Positions 51,107 through 61,665 of a DNA stretch of 64,000 nucleotides are shown here, in pieces. The DNA lies in contig NZ_KB375270.1 of the NCBI RefSeq assembly GCF_000314735.2, positions 4,031,225-4,095,224 on the forward strand, given 5' to 3'. Source of the stretch: Afipia felis ATCC 53690. GTDB lineage: Bacteria > Pseudomonadota > Alphaproteobacteria > Rhizobiales > Xanthobacteraceae. The translations under genes and the position numbers were made by a program. The notes under the pieces were generated by a model. The model was not told the origin of the DNA, made no database searches, and worked only from the letters and a program-made list of their open reading frames with translations. Each line of letters begins with the position of its first letter. The stretch's first letter is position 1.

Positions 51107-52885
51107 ATGAGCGAGACGAAGAAAAACGAATCCCGGCAGATGACCGGCGCGGCGATGGTCGTGCAGGCGCTGAAGGATCACGGCATCCAGCACATTTTCG
51201 GTTATCCGGGCGGCGCGGTGCTGCCGATCTATGACGAGATTTTCCAGCAGGAGGCCGTCCAGCACATCCTCGTTCGCCATGAGCAGGGCGCGGGCCATGC
51301 AGCCGAGGGCTATGCGCGCTCGACCGGCAAGCCGGGCGTTGCGCTTGTCACCTCAGGGCCGGGCGCGACCAACATGGTCACCGCGCTGACCGATGCGTTG
51401 ATGGATTCGATCCCGCTGGTCTGCATCACAGGCCAGGTGCCGACGCATCTGATCGGCAATGACGCATTCCAGGAGTGCGATACGGTCGGCATCACGCGGC
51501 CTTGCACCAAGCACAACTGGCTGGTTCGCGACGTCAACGATCTCGCCAAGATTCTGCACGAGGCTTTCTATGTCGCGACCACGGGCCGTCCCGGTCCGGT
51601 CGTCGTCGACATTCCGAAGGATGTGCAGTTCGCGACCGGCACCTATCATGCGCCGCGCAAGAATGACGTTCATGTCTCCTATTCGCCGCGCGTGAAGGGT
51701 GATGCCGCGCAGATCCGCAAGGCGGTTGCACTGCTCGCCTCCGCGAAGAAGCCGGTGATCTATTCCGGCGGCGGCGTCATCAACTCGGGACCCGAGGCAA
51801 CGCGCCTGCTGCGCGAACTGGTTGGCGCGACCAATTTCCCGATCACCTCGACGCTGATGGGACTCGGTGCTTATCCGGCCTCGGGCAAGAACTGGCTCGG
51901 CATGCTCGGCATGCACGGCACTTACGAAGCCAACATGGCGATGCATGATTGCGACGTCATGCTGTGTGTCGGTGCGCGCTTCGACGACCGCGTTACCGGC
52001 CGGCCGGATGCGTTCTCACCGAACTCGAAGAAGATCCATATCGACATCGATCCGTCGTCGATCAACAAGAATATCCGCGTCGACGTGCCGATCATCGGCG
52101 ACGTCGGCAATGTGCTGGCCGATCTGCTGGCAGGGTTGAAGGCTGAAACAAAGCGGCCTGACCTCAAGCCGTGGTGGTCGCAGATCGCGACCTGGCGTGC
52201 GCGCAATTCGCTGGCATTCAAGAAGAACAACGACGTGATCCTGCCGCAGTACGCGATCCAGCGCCTGTATGAACTGACCAAGAACCGCGACACCTACATC
52301 ACCACGGAAGTGGGGCAGCATCAGATGTGGGCGGCGCAGTTCTACGGCTTCGAGCAGCCCAATCGCTGGATGACGTCCGGTGGCCTCGGCACCATGGGTT
52401 ACGGCTTCCCGGCGGCTATTGGCGTGCAGGTCGCCCATCCCAAAAGTCTCGTCATCGACATCGCGGGCGATGCTTCGATCCAGATGATGTTGCAGGAGAT
52501 GTCGACGGCGGTTCAGTTCGACCTGCCGGTGAAGATCTTCATCCTCAACAATCAGTACATGGGCATGGTGCGTCAGTGGCAGCAACTGCTGCACGGCAAT
52601 CGCCTGTCGAACTCGTACTCCGAGGCGCTGCCGGATTTCGTCAAGCTCGCGGAAGCCTATGGCGGCGTCGGCATGCATGTGACGAAGCCCGGCGATCTTG
52701 ATGGCGCGATCGAGGAAATGATCAAGGTGAAGAAGCCGGTGATCTTCGATTGCCGCGTTGCGACGCTGGAAAACTGCTTCCCGATGATCCCGTCGGGCAA
52801 GGCGCATAACGAAATGCTTCTGCCCGCGGAAGCCAACGATGAAGCGACTGCGGCGGCCTTCGCCGGCGGCAAAGCTCTGGTTTAA
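51107..52885 (+). CDS. ilvB: Acetolactate synthase, large catalytic subunit
   Basis: Acetohydroxyacid synthase condenses pyruvate with pyruvate or 2-oxobutyrate, the first common step to Val, Leu and Ile, using ThDP, FAD and Mg. From ATG 51107 (GGAGCGAAAG upstream) it has 592 residues; ATG 51083 would add eight. Motifs: GYPGGAVLPIYDEI, the catalytic glutamate in VRHEQGAGHAAEGYAR, and the ThDP motif starting IDIAGDASIQMMLQEM and ending FILNNQ. The name ilvI is equally used for this gene. The small subunit follows after 14 nt. Confidence 0.97.
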   Translation: MSETKKNESRQMTGAAMVVQALKDHGIQHIFGYPGGAVLPIYDEIFQQEAVQHILVRHEQGAGHAAEGYARSTGKPGVALVTSGPGATNMVTALTDALMDSIPLVCITGQVPTHLIGNDAFQECDTVGITRPCTKHNWLVRDVNDLAKILHEAFYVATTGRPGPVVVDIPKDVQFATGTYHAPRKNDVHVSYSPRVKGDAAQIRKAVALLASAKKPVIYSGGGVINSGPEATRLLRELVGATNFPITSTLMGLGAYPASGKNWLGMLGMHGTYEANMAMHDCDVMLCVGARFDDRVTGRPDAFSPNSKKIHIDIDPSSINKNIRVDVPIIGDVGNVLADLLAGLKAETKRPDLKPWWSQIATWRARNSLAFKKNNDVILPQYAIQRLYELTKNRDTYITTEVGQHQMWAAQFYGFEQPNRWMTSGGLGTMGYGFPAAIGVQVAHPKSLVIDIAGDASIQMMLQEMSTAVQFDLPVKIFILNNQYMGMVRQWQQLLHGNRLSNSYSEALPDFVKLAEAYGGVGMHVTKPGDLDGAIEEMIKVKKPVIFDCRVATLENCFPMIPSGKAHNEMLLPAEANDEATAAAFAGGKALV

Positions 52886-52899
52886 AAGGCACTGGTGTA

Positions 52900-53463
52900 A
52901 TGGCCATGGACAAGCAGACGAACGAACAACCGGCCTCCGCCTATTTCATGGAGGAGCGGCACGATCCGAACGAGACGCATACGCTCTCGGTGCTGGTGCA
53001 GAACGAGCCCGGCGTGCTCGCGCGGGTCATCGGCCTGTTCTCGGGTCGCGGCTACAACATCGAAAGCCTGACGGTGTCGGAGACCGAGCAGCACAAACAC
53101 ATGTCGCGCATCACCATCGTCACCACCGGCACGCCGATGGTGATCCAGCAGATCAAGCACCAGCTCGATCGGATGATCCCGGTCTATCGCGTGGTCGACA
53201 TGACGCTGACCGGCCGCTCCATCGAGCGCGAACTGGCAATGGTCAAGGTGAAGGGCACGGGCGATGCCCGCGTCGAGGCGCTGCGGCTCGCGGATGCCTT
53301 CCGCGCCCGCGTGATCGACGCGACCACCGAGAGCTTCGTGTTCGAAATTACCGGCGCCAGCGACAAGATCAGCCAGTTTGTGTCGCTGATGGCGCCGCTC
53401 GGCCTCGTCGAGGTGGCGCGCACCGGCGTCGCCGCCATCGCCCGCGGCCCGGACGGCATGTGA
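52900..53463 (+). CDS. ilvH: Acetolactate synthase, small regulatory subunit
   Basis: The regulatory subunit gives valine feedback inhibition and activates the large subunit. The 187-residue protein has an N-terminal ACT domain (HTLSVLVQNEPGVLARVIGL, then SGRGYNIESLTVS) and the C-terminal ALS_ss domain (ELAMVKVKGTGDARVEALRL). An N-terminal extension of about 25 residues precedes the ACT domain. ATG 52900 is used; ATG 52906 is two codons later. It belongs to the ilvB transcript. Confidence 0.97.
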   Translation: MAMDKQTNEQPASAYFMEERHDPNETHTLSVLVQNEPGVLARVIGLFSGRGYNIESLTVSETEQHKHMSRITIVTTGTPMVIQQIKHQLDRMIPVYRVVDMTLTGRSIERELAMVKVKGTGDARVEALRLADAFRARVIDATTESFVFEITGASDKISQFVSLMAPLGLVEVARTGVAAIARGPDGM

Positions 53464-53550
53464 GAGGCCGCGCCCGACCTAAAACCTGATTTTACTTCCC
53501 CGCAAAATGCATTAGACAACCCGGGAATTTCGAGGGCCGTCCGGTCCTGA

Positions 53551-54618
<1,068 letters not shown>

Positions 54619-54651
54619 GAGCCTCAAGTTTATTCCATAAACTCAATGTGA

Positions 54652-54690
54652 GCGCGCGGTGGCTTGATCGGCTGCCGCGCGTTTCGCATT
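54652..54690 (+). terminator. Terminator after ilvC
   Basis: An 11-bp stem (54653-54663 with 54671-54681, two G-T pairs) with a 7-nt loop is followed by TTTCGCATTTTT. Confidence 0.8.
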
Positions 54691-54725
54691 TTTGCTTTGA
54701 GAAATAAAAATCAGGGAGGATGGAT

Positions 54726-55292
54726 ATGGCTGGTTTCAGGTTTGCCGGATATTGCGCCGTTGCGGGCGTGCTGCTTCTGGGCGCGCCGGTCGCATCGTTG
54801 GCCGATCCCCTGGTTCTGACGTCACCGAATTTCACGGATGGCGGAAAGCTGCCGGTCAAGCATGCCGGTGCTCTGAAGACGAACCCGAACTGCGTTGGCG
54901 AAAACATTTCGCCGGCTCTCGCGTGGAACAGCCCTCCTGAGGGCACGAAAAGCTTCGCCTTCGTGGTTTACGACCCCGACGGCGGCAAGGGACTCGGTGT
55001 CTATCACTGGGTTGCCTATGGCATCGCGCCGGATCGGCGCAGTTTCGCGGAAGGCGATGTCGGGCAGCCGTCCGACAAGTTTGTCGGCGGCAAGAATACT
55101 GCAGGCCTCAATTTCTACCTGGGGCCATGCCCGCCGGCGAACACCGGCTTGCATCACTACAATTTCAGCCTGATCGCGACGGACCTCGAACCCAATGCTC
55201 TTGAGCCCGGACTGACCCGCGACGAACTGGTGGCAAAGCTCAAGGGGCACACCACGGGCGTCGGCACAATCGTCGGTCTGTTCGGCCGCTAG
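54726..55292 (+). CDS. YbhB/YbcL family Raf-kinase-inhibitor-like (PEBP) protein, exported
   Basis: From ATG 54726 (GGGAGG six bases upstream) this gives 188 residues with a signal peptide ending near ASLADP (about residue 26). The PEBP fold motifs are SPALAWNSPPEGTKSFAFVV with YDPDGG, YHWVAYGI, GPCPPANTGLHHYNFSLIAT. Ligand and role of bacterial PEBPs are poorly known. ATG 54720 abuts the ribosome binding site and is unlikely. It stands alone between ilvC and a convergent hydrolase gene. Confidence 0.93.
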   Translation: MAGFRFAGYCAVAGVLLLGAPVASLADPLVLTSPNFTDGGKLPVKHAGALKTNPNCVGENISPALAWNSPPEGTKSFAFVVYDPDGGKGLGVYHWVAYGIAPDRRSFAEGDVGQPSDKFVGGKNTAGLNFYLGPCPPANTGLHHYNFSLIATDLEPNALEPGLTRDELVAKLKGHTTGVGTIVGLFGR

Positions 55293-55318
55293 ATTTTCTA
55301 GCCTCAAGGCTACTGCAA

Positions 55319-55353
55319 TAAAAACAGCAGCCCCGCATGCGCGAGGCCGCTGT
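55319..55353 (-). terminator. Terminator of the serine hydrolase gene
   Basis: On the minus strand a 9-bp stem (55353-55345 with 55332-55324, one G-U) runs into TTTTTATTG. It lies 48 bases beyond the hydrolase stop. On the plus strand the stem has an A-C mismatch and lacks the T-tract. Confidence 0.8.
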
Positions 55354-55400
55354 GATGTTGTCGGCGGCATCCGAATAAGATGCCGCTGTGGTTCGATCGC

Positions 55401-56666
55401 TTACTTCAGTTCCTCGACCACGGCATCGAAGAAGGGCTGCGGCGTCAGCAATTGAAGGTTCTGCGGCTTCGACGCTGCGCTCGTCATGGCGATCACGACA
55501 TGCGCTGTCGGATCGATGTAGACGAACTGACCGAAGATGCCACGCGCCATGAAGGCCTTGTCGGCGCGGGCCTGATCGCTGAGCGCAATCCACCACATGT
55601 AACCATAGTCGAGCGGCGTGCCGCCCTTCAGGACCTTGGGCGTGCTGGCTTCCTGCATCCATCCGTCGGGCAGGACATTCTTGCCGCCGGCGACGCCGCC
55701 ATCGAGATAGAACTGGCCGAACCGGGCGAAGTCGCGCAGCGTGGCCGACAGGCCGCTGCCCGCGATCTCAAGTCCGCCCGGCGAATCCAGCCACCATTTG
55801 GCCGGGGCCTGCATGCCATAGGGCTTCCAGATTTTTTCGGAGAGATATTCCGCAAGCGGCTTCTTGATCGCGCCGTGCAGAATTTCGCCAGCCACCTGGG
55901 TTTCGCCGGTGCTGTAATTGAACTTGGTGCCCGGCTCGACCGCGCGCGACAGCTTCGCCATTACATCCATGGCGGCGTTGCGCTGCTGCGATTCCTGCGC
56001 CTTGAGGAGGTGACGCCGGTCGGAATTGGGATCGGTGTAGGTTTCGTTCCACTTCACGCCGGACGACATCATCAGCACGTCGCGAATGGTCACGCCTTCA
56101 TAGGCGCTGTCCTTGAGACGCGGCACATATTTCGTGACCGGCTCGTCGAGGCTCTTGATGTAGCCATCCTTGACGGCCGCGCCGATCAGGGTCGATGTAA
56201 CCGACTTCGCGATCGACATCGACGTCCAGCGGGTGTTCGGCGTGTTGCCCAGTTGATAGGTCTCGTAGGCAACCTTGCCGTCCTTCAGGATCAGCAGTCC
56301 GGAGACGCGGTTCACAGCAAGGAAGTCGAAGAGATCGTAGGTTTTGCCGTTGACGGTAAATTTGACCTGCTTGATCTGCTTTTCGGCAGGCTTGAAGGCC
56401 TTCGGGTGTTCGGACGGCGTGACAGTCCGCGTCGGGAACAGGCGATCGACGTTGCGGAGCGTGTTCGCGGTCAGATCGGGCGTCAGCAGGCCGTCATAGA
56501 GTTGTTGGCCTGTGCCGATCGTTTCCTTGGCATGCGGATAGACATCCTTGGCATGCGCTGGTGCGATAGCCGTTCCGGCCACAAGAGCCAACAGGCCGAA
56601 GGCGGTGAGCGCCGCGCTTGCGGTCCTGGTGTATGTGCGGTGTGAGATCGTTCGGGAGTTGAGCAT
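55401..56666 (-). CDS. Exported serine hydrolase, beta-lactamase/class C-like (NylB-type)
   Basis: A 421-residue protein with an N-terminal signal (cleavage near AHAK, residue 39-40). The class C beta-lactamase/esterase motifs are visible: nucleophile Ser151 and Lys154 in SMSIAKSVTS, and Tyr251 in FNYSTGETQVAG. The arrangement and the phrases VSGLLILKDGKVAYETY and RDVLMMSSGVKW resemble 6-aminohexanoate-dimer hydrolase (NylB) and related esterases rather than resistance beta-lactamases. The substrate cannot be told from sequence. It is a single gene on the minus strand with its own terminator, divergent from ppk2. Confidence 0.9.
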   Translation of the reverse strand: MLNSRTISHRTYTRTASAALTAFGLLALVAGTAIAPAHAKDVYPHAKETIGTGQQLYDGLLTPDLTANTLRNVDRLFPTRTVTPSEHPKAFKPAEKQIKQVKFTVNGKTYDLFDFLAVNRVSGLLILKDGKVAYETYQLGNTPNTRWTSMSIAKSVTSTLIGAAVKDGYIKSLDEPVTKYVPRLKDSAYEGVTIRDVLMMSSGVKWNETYTDPNSDRRHLLKAQESQQRNAAMDVMAKLSRAVEPGTKFNYSTGETQVAGEILHGAIKKPLAEYLSEKIWKPYGMQAPAKWWLDSPGGLEIAGSGLSATLRDFARFGQFYLDGGVAGGKNVLPDGWMQEASTPKVLKGGTPLDYGYMWWIALSDQARADKAFMARGIFGQFVYIDPTAHVVIAMTSAASKPQNLQLLTPQPFFDAVVEELK

Positions 56667-56809
56667 TTTTGCTCTCCGGGATTTTGGAAGGATTATTGTT
56701 TGCTTTCTATCGTGTCGCGAAAGACATTCTCATTGGCAATCGTCATGCGCAAGCGCGATGCTGGTGGACCTTTGCGTGTCCTATAGCGTTACCGTCAAAG
56801 GAGTGAATG

Positions 56810-57862
56810 ATGGGCAAGAAGAACGGCAAGACGTCCGGCGGCAAGACCGATCTCTCACGTTATGTGGATCCGTTCAGGGTCGATGGTTCGCGCGAATTTC
56901 ATTTAAAGTTTCACAGCACCGACGAAAAGGGCGGCGTCGACAAGGACGATGCGAAGGAGCTGCTTCAGGCCAATCTGGTGCGGCTGCGTGCATCGCAGGA
57001 GAAACTGTATGCCCATGACCGCTGGTCGTTGCTCCTGATCTTTCAGGGCATGGATGCGGCGGGAAAGGACAGCGCCATCGAACACGTGATGTCCGGCGTC
57101 AATCCGCAGGGCTGTCAGGTGTTCTCGTTCAAGCAGCCATCATCGAAAGAGCTGGACCACGATTTCATGTGGCGCAGCATGATCGCGCTGCCCGAGCGCG
57201 GCCGCATCGGTATCTTCAATCGCTCTTATTACGAGGAAATGCTCGTCGTCCGCGTTCATCCCGAAATTCTGGCGCAGCAGAAAATTCCGCAACGTCTCGT
57301 CACCAAGAGCGTCTGGCGCGAACGGTTCGAGGACGTTTCCAATATCGAGCGCTATCTCACGCGCAACGGCACGGTGATCCTGAAATTCTTCCTCCACGTC
57401 TCGAAGGAAGAACAGCGCAAGCGCTTTCTGGCGCGCCTTGATGAGCCCGCAAAGAACTGGAAGTTCTCGCTGGCTGATGTCAAGGAGCGGGCGTTGTGGG
57501 ACCGGTATTACGCCGCCTATCAGGAGGTCCTGCGTCACAGCTCCTCATCCTATGCGCCATGGTACGTGGTGCCCGCGGATCACAAATGGTTCTCGCGTCT
57601 CGTCATCAGTTCCACGATCGTCTCAACGCTCGAAAAGCTCGGCCTGTCTTATCCGGCCAAGTCGGAAGCCTCGCCGGCGGAACTGAAGAAGGCGCGCATT
57701 GCCCTGGAAAAAGAGGGACCGCCGCTTCGCAACCGCCGCAAGGCCGTTTCCGCGAAGAAAACGGCTGCGCCGAAGGCCGTTCCGAAGCCGCCTTTGCCGA
57801 AGGAGATTGCCGAGACCGTGGGCCGCCATGAGCCGGTAGCGCCAAATGGACAGCGTTCCTGA
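56810..57862 (+). CDS. ppk2: Polyphosphate kinase 2 family protein
   Basis: PPK2 enzymes transfer phosphate between polyphosphate and nucleotides (usually polyP with ADP/GDP or AMP). From ATG 56810 (AAAGGAG seven bases upstream; ATG 56807 also possible) it has 350 residues. Walker A is GMDAAGKDS at 80-88 and the Walker B/lid region is [20 protein letters not shown] (about 133-152). [15 protein letters not shown] text ([18 protein letters not shown]) marks the C-terminal core. A basic Lys/Pro/Ala-rich tail of about 60 residues is added. Class and nucleotide preference are not decided. Confidence 0.93.
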   Translation: MGKKNGKTSGGKTDLSRYVDPFRVDGSREFHLKFHSTDEKGGVDKDDAKELLQANLVRLRASQEKLYAHDRWSLLLIFQGMDAAGKDSAIEHVMSGVNPQGCQVFSFKQPSSKELDHDFMWRSMIALPERGRIGIFNRSYYEEMLVVRVHPEILAQQKIPQRLVTKSVWRERFEDVSNIERYLTRNGTVILKFFLHVSKEEQRKRFLARLDEPAKNWKFSLADVKERALWDRYYAAYQEVLRHSSSSYAPWYVVPADHKWFSRLVISSTIVSTLEKLGLSYPAKSEASPAELKKARIALEKEGPPLRNRRKAVSAKKTAAPKAVPKPPLPKEIAETVGRHEPVAPNGQRS

Positions 57863-57980
57863 CGTTTATTTGGCGTTGCGGCGACAGCCAAATCGTCTAA
57901 AACAGCGGCGGATGGCGGCCTCAACCAAGCATCAATGGTTTGGGTGGATCATGCGCCACCGGAAGCGATGAAGGCATTCG

Positions 57981-58112
57981 ATGTCGAGCAAAACGACCTA
58001 CGCAGCACAGGGAAGGGTGGCTTTGGCCGCCGGTCTCGTTGCGCGCCCGGTCGCCGCTTCGCAGCTTCGTGCCTCGCTTCTTGGCGGGCTCCTGCTTCTT
58101 ATCCGCCCCTGA
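57981..58112 (+). CDS. Putative leuA leader peptide with four consecutive leucine codons
   Basis: A 43-codon ORF from ATG 57981 (GAAGG about 8 nt upstream) to TGA 58110-58112. The end encodes LLGGLLLLIRP; the four codons CTC CTG CTT CTT at 58089-58100 lie ten bases before the stop. Six of the last eleven codons are Leu. It lies 114 bases before leuA, on the same strand. Leader peptides with Leu runs controlling leuA are known or predicted in proteobacteria. I infer the function; no family comparison was possible. Confidence 0.65.
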   Translation: MSSKTTYAAQGRVALAAGLVARPVAASQLRASLLGGLLLLIRP

Positions 58113-58210
58113 GGGCCGTCTGGGCATGCAGCCTGGGCACTCAGGGGACCGTGAAGAAGCCTCGAACCCCCAATTGCGCCTATCCATTCAGATCGGAACG
58201 GCGCCCCTGA
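58106..58210 (+). promoter_or_regulatory. Alternative hairpins in the leuA leader
   Basis: CCCCTGAG (58106-58113) pairs perfectly with CTCAGGGG (58140-58147). The right arm can instead pair with CCCCTGA at 58204-58210, just before the leuA Shine-Dalgarno. A separate hairpin GCGCC 58176-58180/GGCGC 58200-58204 lies between. The first arm overlaps the leader stop codon, so a ribosome on the Leu codons would decide which helix forms. There is no T-tract, so control of translation or Rho access is more likely than an intrinsic terminator. Confidence 0.5.
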
Positions 58211-58226
58211 CCAAAGGAACGATTTC

Positions 58227-59786
58227 ATGACCAGCCTCACCACGTCCGGCAAGGACCGCGTTGTCATTTTCGACACCACCTTGCGCGACGGCGAGCAATG
58301 CCCCGGCGCCACCATGACCCATGAGGAGAAGCTGGAGGTCGCCGAGATGCTCGACACCATGGGTGTCGACATTATCGAAGCCGGCTTCCCGATCGCCTCG
58401 GTCGGCGACTTCGAAGCGGTCGCCGAAATCGCGCGGCAGACCAAGAACGCTGTGGTTGCCGGTCTCGCGCGCGCCATCCCCGCCGACATCGCCCGTGCGG
58501 GCGAAGCCGTGCGGCATGCGAAGCGCGGCCGCATCCACACCTTCGTCTCGACCTCGCCGATCCATCTGGCGCACCAGATGCGCAAGAGCGAGGAGGACGT
58601 GCTCGACATCATCACCGCGACGGTGGCGCAGGCGCGCAACCTGGTGGAAGACGTCGAATGGTCGGCGATGGATTCGACCCGCACGCCGATCGAGTATCTG
58701 TGCCGCTGTGTCGAGACCGCGATCAAGGCCGGTGCGACCACGATCAACCTGCCGGACACGGTGGGCTACGCGGTGCCCGAAGAGTATCGCCGCATGTTCA
58801 AGACCATTCGCGAGCGGGTGCCGAACGCGGACAAGGCGGTGTTCTCGGTGCATTGCCATGACGATCTGGGCCTGGCGGTGGCGAATTCGCTGGCGGGCGT
58901 CGAAGGCGGCGCGCGGCAGATCGAGTGCACCATCAACGGCATCGGCGAGCGTGCCGGCAACGCCGCGCTGGAAGAAGTCGTGATGGCGATCAAGACCCGC
59001 GGCGACGTGATGCCTTACTGGTGCAACGTCGAGTCGACGTCGCTGACCCGCGCCTCGAAGGTGGTGTCGGCGGCGACCTCGTTCCCGGTGCAGTACAACA
59101 AGGCCATCGTCGGCCGTAACGCCTTCGCGCATGAGAGCGGCATCCATCAGGACGGCGTTTTGAAGAACGCGCAGACCTACGAGATCATGACGCCCGAAAG
59201 CGTCGGCGTGAAGCAGACCTCGCTGGTGATGGGCAAGCACTCCGGTCGCCATGCCTTCCAGCACAAGCTGAAGGAACTGGGTTACGAACTGGCCGACAAC
59301 CAGTTGCAGGATGCCTTCGTGCGCTTCAAGGCGCTTGCCGACCGCAAGAAGGACATCTACGACGAGGACATCGAGGCGCTGGTCGATCAGGAGCTGGCGC
59401 AGTCGCATGATCGTCTGCGTCTGGTGTCGCTGACGGTGATCGCGGGAACCAACGGTCCGCAGCGCGCCACCATGAAGGTCGAGGTCGAAGGCAAGGTGCG
59501 TATCGACGAGGCCGAAGGCAACGGTCCGGTGGATGCGGTGTTCAACGCCGTGAAGGCGCTGGTGCCGCACGAAGCCAAGCTGGAATTGTATCAGGTTCAT
59601 GCCGTCACGGCTGGAACCGATGCACAGGCAGAAGTGTCGGTCCGGCTGTCTCAGGATGGCCGGTCGGTGACGGCGCGCAGTTCCGATCCCGATACGCTGG
59701 TGGCTTCGGCGAAGGCTTATCTGAGCGCGCTCAACAAGATTATATCGCGCCGTCAACGCGAAGTGCCGGCGGCTGCGGCAAGCTGA
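58227..59786 (+). CDS. leuA: 2-Isopropylmalate synthase LeuA
   Basis: LeuA condenses acetyl-CoA with 2-oxoisovalerate, the committed step to leucine. The 519-residue protein has the catalytic start [17 protein letters not shown], the metal site [34 protein letters not shown], and a C-terminal LeuA dimer/allosteric domain (about 390-510) expected to bind leucine. The start ATG 58227 has AAAGGA upstream. Supplied by ilvBHC products encoded 4 kb upstream. A strong terminator follows. Confidence 0.97.
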   Translation: MTSLTTSGKDRVVIFDTTLRDGEQCPGATMTHEEKLEVAEMLDTMGVDIIEAGFPIASVGDFEAVAEIARQTKNAVVAGLARAIPADIARAGEAVRHAKRGRIHTFVSTSPIHLAHQMRKSEEDVLDIITATVAQARNLVEDVEWSAMDSTRTPIEYLCRCVETAIKAGATTINLPDTVGYAVPEEYRRMFKTIRERVPNADKAVFSVHCHDDLGLAVANSLAGVEGGARQIECTINGIGERAGNAALEEVVMAIKTRGDVMPYWCNVESTSLTRASKVVSAATSFPVQYNKAIVGRNAFAHESGIHQDGVLKNAQTYEIMTPESVGVKQTSLVMGKHSGRHAFQHKLKELGYELADNQLQDAFVRFKALADRKKDIYDEDIEALVDQELAQSHDRLRLVSLTVIAGTNGPQRATMKVEVEGKVRIDEAEGNGPVDAVFNAVKALVPHEAKLELYQVHAVTAGTDAQAEVSVRLSQDGRSVTARSSDPDTLVASAKAYLSALNKIISRRQREVPAAAAS

Positions 59787-59806
59787 CACACCCCTTTCGC
59801 CAATGC

Positions 59807-59837
59807 AAAAAAGCGGCGCTGTGCGCCGCTTTTTTTA
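59807..59837 (+). terminator. Rho-independent terminator after leuA
   Basis: A 13-bp perfect stem (59807-59819 with 59823-59835, core GCGGCGC/GCGCCGC) with a 3-nt loop ends in seven or more T. Confidence 0.95.
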
Positions 59838-59958
59838 TGTCGTACTGCTGCGAACGATCAATAGGCTTGACCGTCCTGATCTGCGATGGTCCGGTGCGAC
59901 CCGCTTACCGCTGCAAGCGGGTTTTGGAGTTTGTATGGGCTTGGGAGGAAAAAAGTCT

Positions 59959-60963
59959 ATGAAGAAAATCGCTATTGCCGCTGCGTCCCTTGCGGCTGCT
60001 TTCATGGTTGGTCCGGCGAATGCGCAGACGCCGCCGATCGTCATCAAGTTCAGCCACGTCGTCGCTCCCGAGACCCCGAAGGGCAAGGGCGCCGAGAAGT
60101 TCAAGGAGCTTGCCGAGAAGTACACCAACGGCAAGGTCAAGGTCGAAGTCTATCCGAACTCGCAGCTTTACAAGGACAAGGAAGAGGTCGAGGCGCTGCA
60201 GCTCGGTGCGGTGCAGATGCTCGCCCCTTCGCTGGCGAAATTCGGCCCGCTCGGCGTCAAGGAATTCGAAGTTTTCGACATTCCCTACATCATGCCCGAC
60301 AAGGCAGCGCTCAATCGCGTCACGCATGGCGACGTCGGCAAGAAGCTGCTCGCGAAACTCGAGCCGAAGGGCATCAAGGGCCTCGCCTACTGGGACAACG
60401 GCTTCAAGATCATGAGCGCCAACAAGCCGCTGCATAAGCCGGAAGACTTCCGCGGCCTGAAGATGCGCATTCAGTCCTCGAAGGTGCTTGAAGCGCAGAT
60501 GCGCGCTCTGGGTTCGATCCCGCAGGTCATGGCGTTCTCGGAAGTCTATCAGGCGCTGCAGACCGGCGTTGTTGACGGCACCGAAAACCCGCCGTCGAAC
60601 ATGTACACCCAGAAGATGAACGAGGTGCAGAAGCACGCTACGCTCTCGAACCATGGCTATCTCGGCTACGCCGTGATCGTGAACAAGAAGTTCTGGGACG
60701 GCCTGCCGGCGGATGTCCGCGGCCAGCTTGAGAAGGCGATGGCGGAAGCCACCACCTACGCCAACGACATCGCCCAGAAGGAAAATGACGAGGCGCTGGA
60801 TGCGATGAAGAAGGCCGGTACCACCACCTTCTACACGCTCACGCCGGAAGAGACTGCGGCCTGGCGTAAGGCGCTTGATCCGGTTGCGGACGAAGTCGGC
60901 ACCCGCGTCGGCAAGGATCTGATCGCCGAGTTCCGTAAGGAAGCGGCTGCATCTGCAAAATGA
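59959..60963 (+). CDS. dctP: TRAP transporter substrate-binding protein, DctP family
   Basis: Periplasmic solute-binding component of a TRAP transporter. From ATG 59959 (GGGAGG about 10 nt upstream) it has 334 residues with a signal peptide ending ANAQ near residue 23. The DctP signature is visible as FRGLKMRIQSSKVLEAQMRA followed by MAFSEVYQALQTGVVDGTEN, which includes the carboxylate-binding arginine. Similarity to C4-dicarboxylate binders suggests succinate/malate/fumarate, but other carboxylates are possible. dctQ and dctM follow on the same strand. Confidence 0.93.
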   Translation: MKKIAIAAASLAAAFMVGPANAQTPPIVIKFSHVVAPETPKGKGAEKFKELAEKYTNGKVKVEVYPNSQLYKDKEEVEALQLGAVQMLAPSLAKFGPLGVKEFEVFDIPYIMPDKAALNRVTHGDVGKKLLAKLEPKGIKGLAYWDNGFKIMSANKPLHKPEDFRGLKMRIQSSKVLEAQMRALGSIPQVMAFSEVYQALQTGVVDGTENPPSNMYTQKMNEVQKHATLSNHGYLGYAVIVNKKFWDGLPADVRGQLEKAMAEATTYANDIAQKENDEALDAMKKAGTTTFYTLTPEETAAWRKALDPVADEVGTRVGKDLIAEFRKEAAASAK

Positions 60964-61083
60964 TGTGAAAGCCTGACGGCCCGGCGCCAAGCCGGGCCGT
61001 TTACGGCTTGCCAGCGGACGATAAATCATATCGTGCTGTGATGGACCGGCCAGAGGCCGGATTTTCGGTACCGGGGGGCTGCC

Positions 61084-61665
61084 GTGCGGCTGTTTTTGAA
61101 AATCCTCGATCAACTCGAGGAAATTCTCATCACCTTTTTGATCGCAGGTGCGACCGTCATCATCTTCCTGGCGGTCCTGCACCGCTATGGTTCGGGCGTC
61201 TCGTTTCTCTATCCGTATCTGCACCAGATCCACATGTCCTGGGCGCAGGAACTATGTATTTTCATGTTCGTGTGGATGGCGAAGTTCGGCGCGGCCTACG
61301 GCGTGCGCACCGGCATCCATGTCGGCGTCGACGTGCTAGTCCTGAAGCTGCCGCCGAAATCGCGCAAGGCCACGATCCTTTTCGGTCTGCTGTGCGGCGC
61401 GCTGTTCACCGGCGTGGTCGGTACGATGGGCGCGAAGTTCGTCTATGGCCTCAGCCTGACCGACCAGACCACGCCGGATCTCGAATGGCCGAGCTGGATC
61501 GTCTATCTGTGCGTGCCGCTCGGTTCCTATCTGATGTGCTTCCGTTTTCTGCAGGTCGCCTTTGCCTATTTCCGGACAGGAGAGCTGCCGCATCACGATC
61601 ATTCGCATGTCGAGGGAATCGATGTCGATAATGCGATTGGCCCAACGCCGGAGGGCCAGCGATGA
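61084..61665 (+). CDS. dctQ: TRAP transporter small permease, DctQ family
   Basis: A 193-residue membrane protein with four hydrophobic helices and the DctQ phrases SWAQELCIFMFVWMAKFGAA and GVRTGIHVGVDVL. It is the small membrane subunit joining the binding protein and the large permease. The start is GTG 61084 after a GGGGGG stretch about 5 nt upstream. The C-terminus is His-rich (HHDHSHVEG). Its TGA overlaps the dctM ATG by four bases. Confidence 0.93.
   Translation: MRLFLKILDQLEEILITFLIAGATVIIFLAVLHRYGSGVSFLYPYLHQIHMSWAQELCIFMFVWMAKFGAAYGVRTGIHVGVDVLVLKLPPKSRKATILFGLLCGALFTGVVGTMGAKFVYGLSLTDQTTPDLEWPSWIVYLCVPLGSYLMCFRFLQVAFAYFRTGELPHHDHSHVEGIDVDNAIGPTPEGQR

Noticed and set aside
57935..58230. 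Two overlapping plus-strand frames of about 90 residues before leuA
   Set aside because: They are in other frames than the leucine-rich leader ORF, have poor ribosome binding sites, and no known sequence features.
58188..59789. A 533-residue minus-strand frame over leuA
   Set aside because: Antisense of the entire leuA gene; low-information His/Arg-rich translation.
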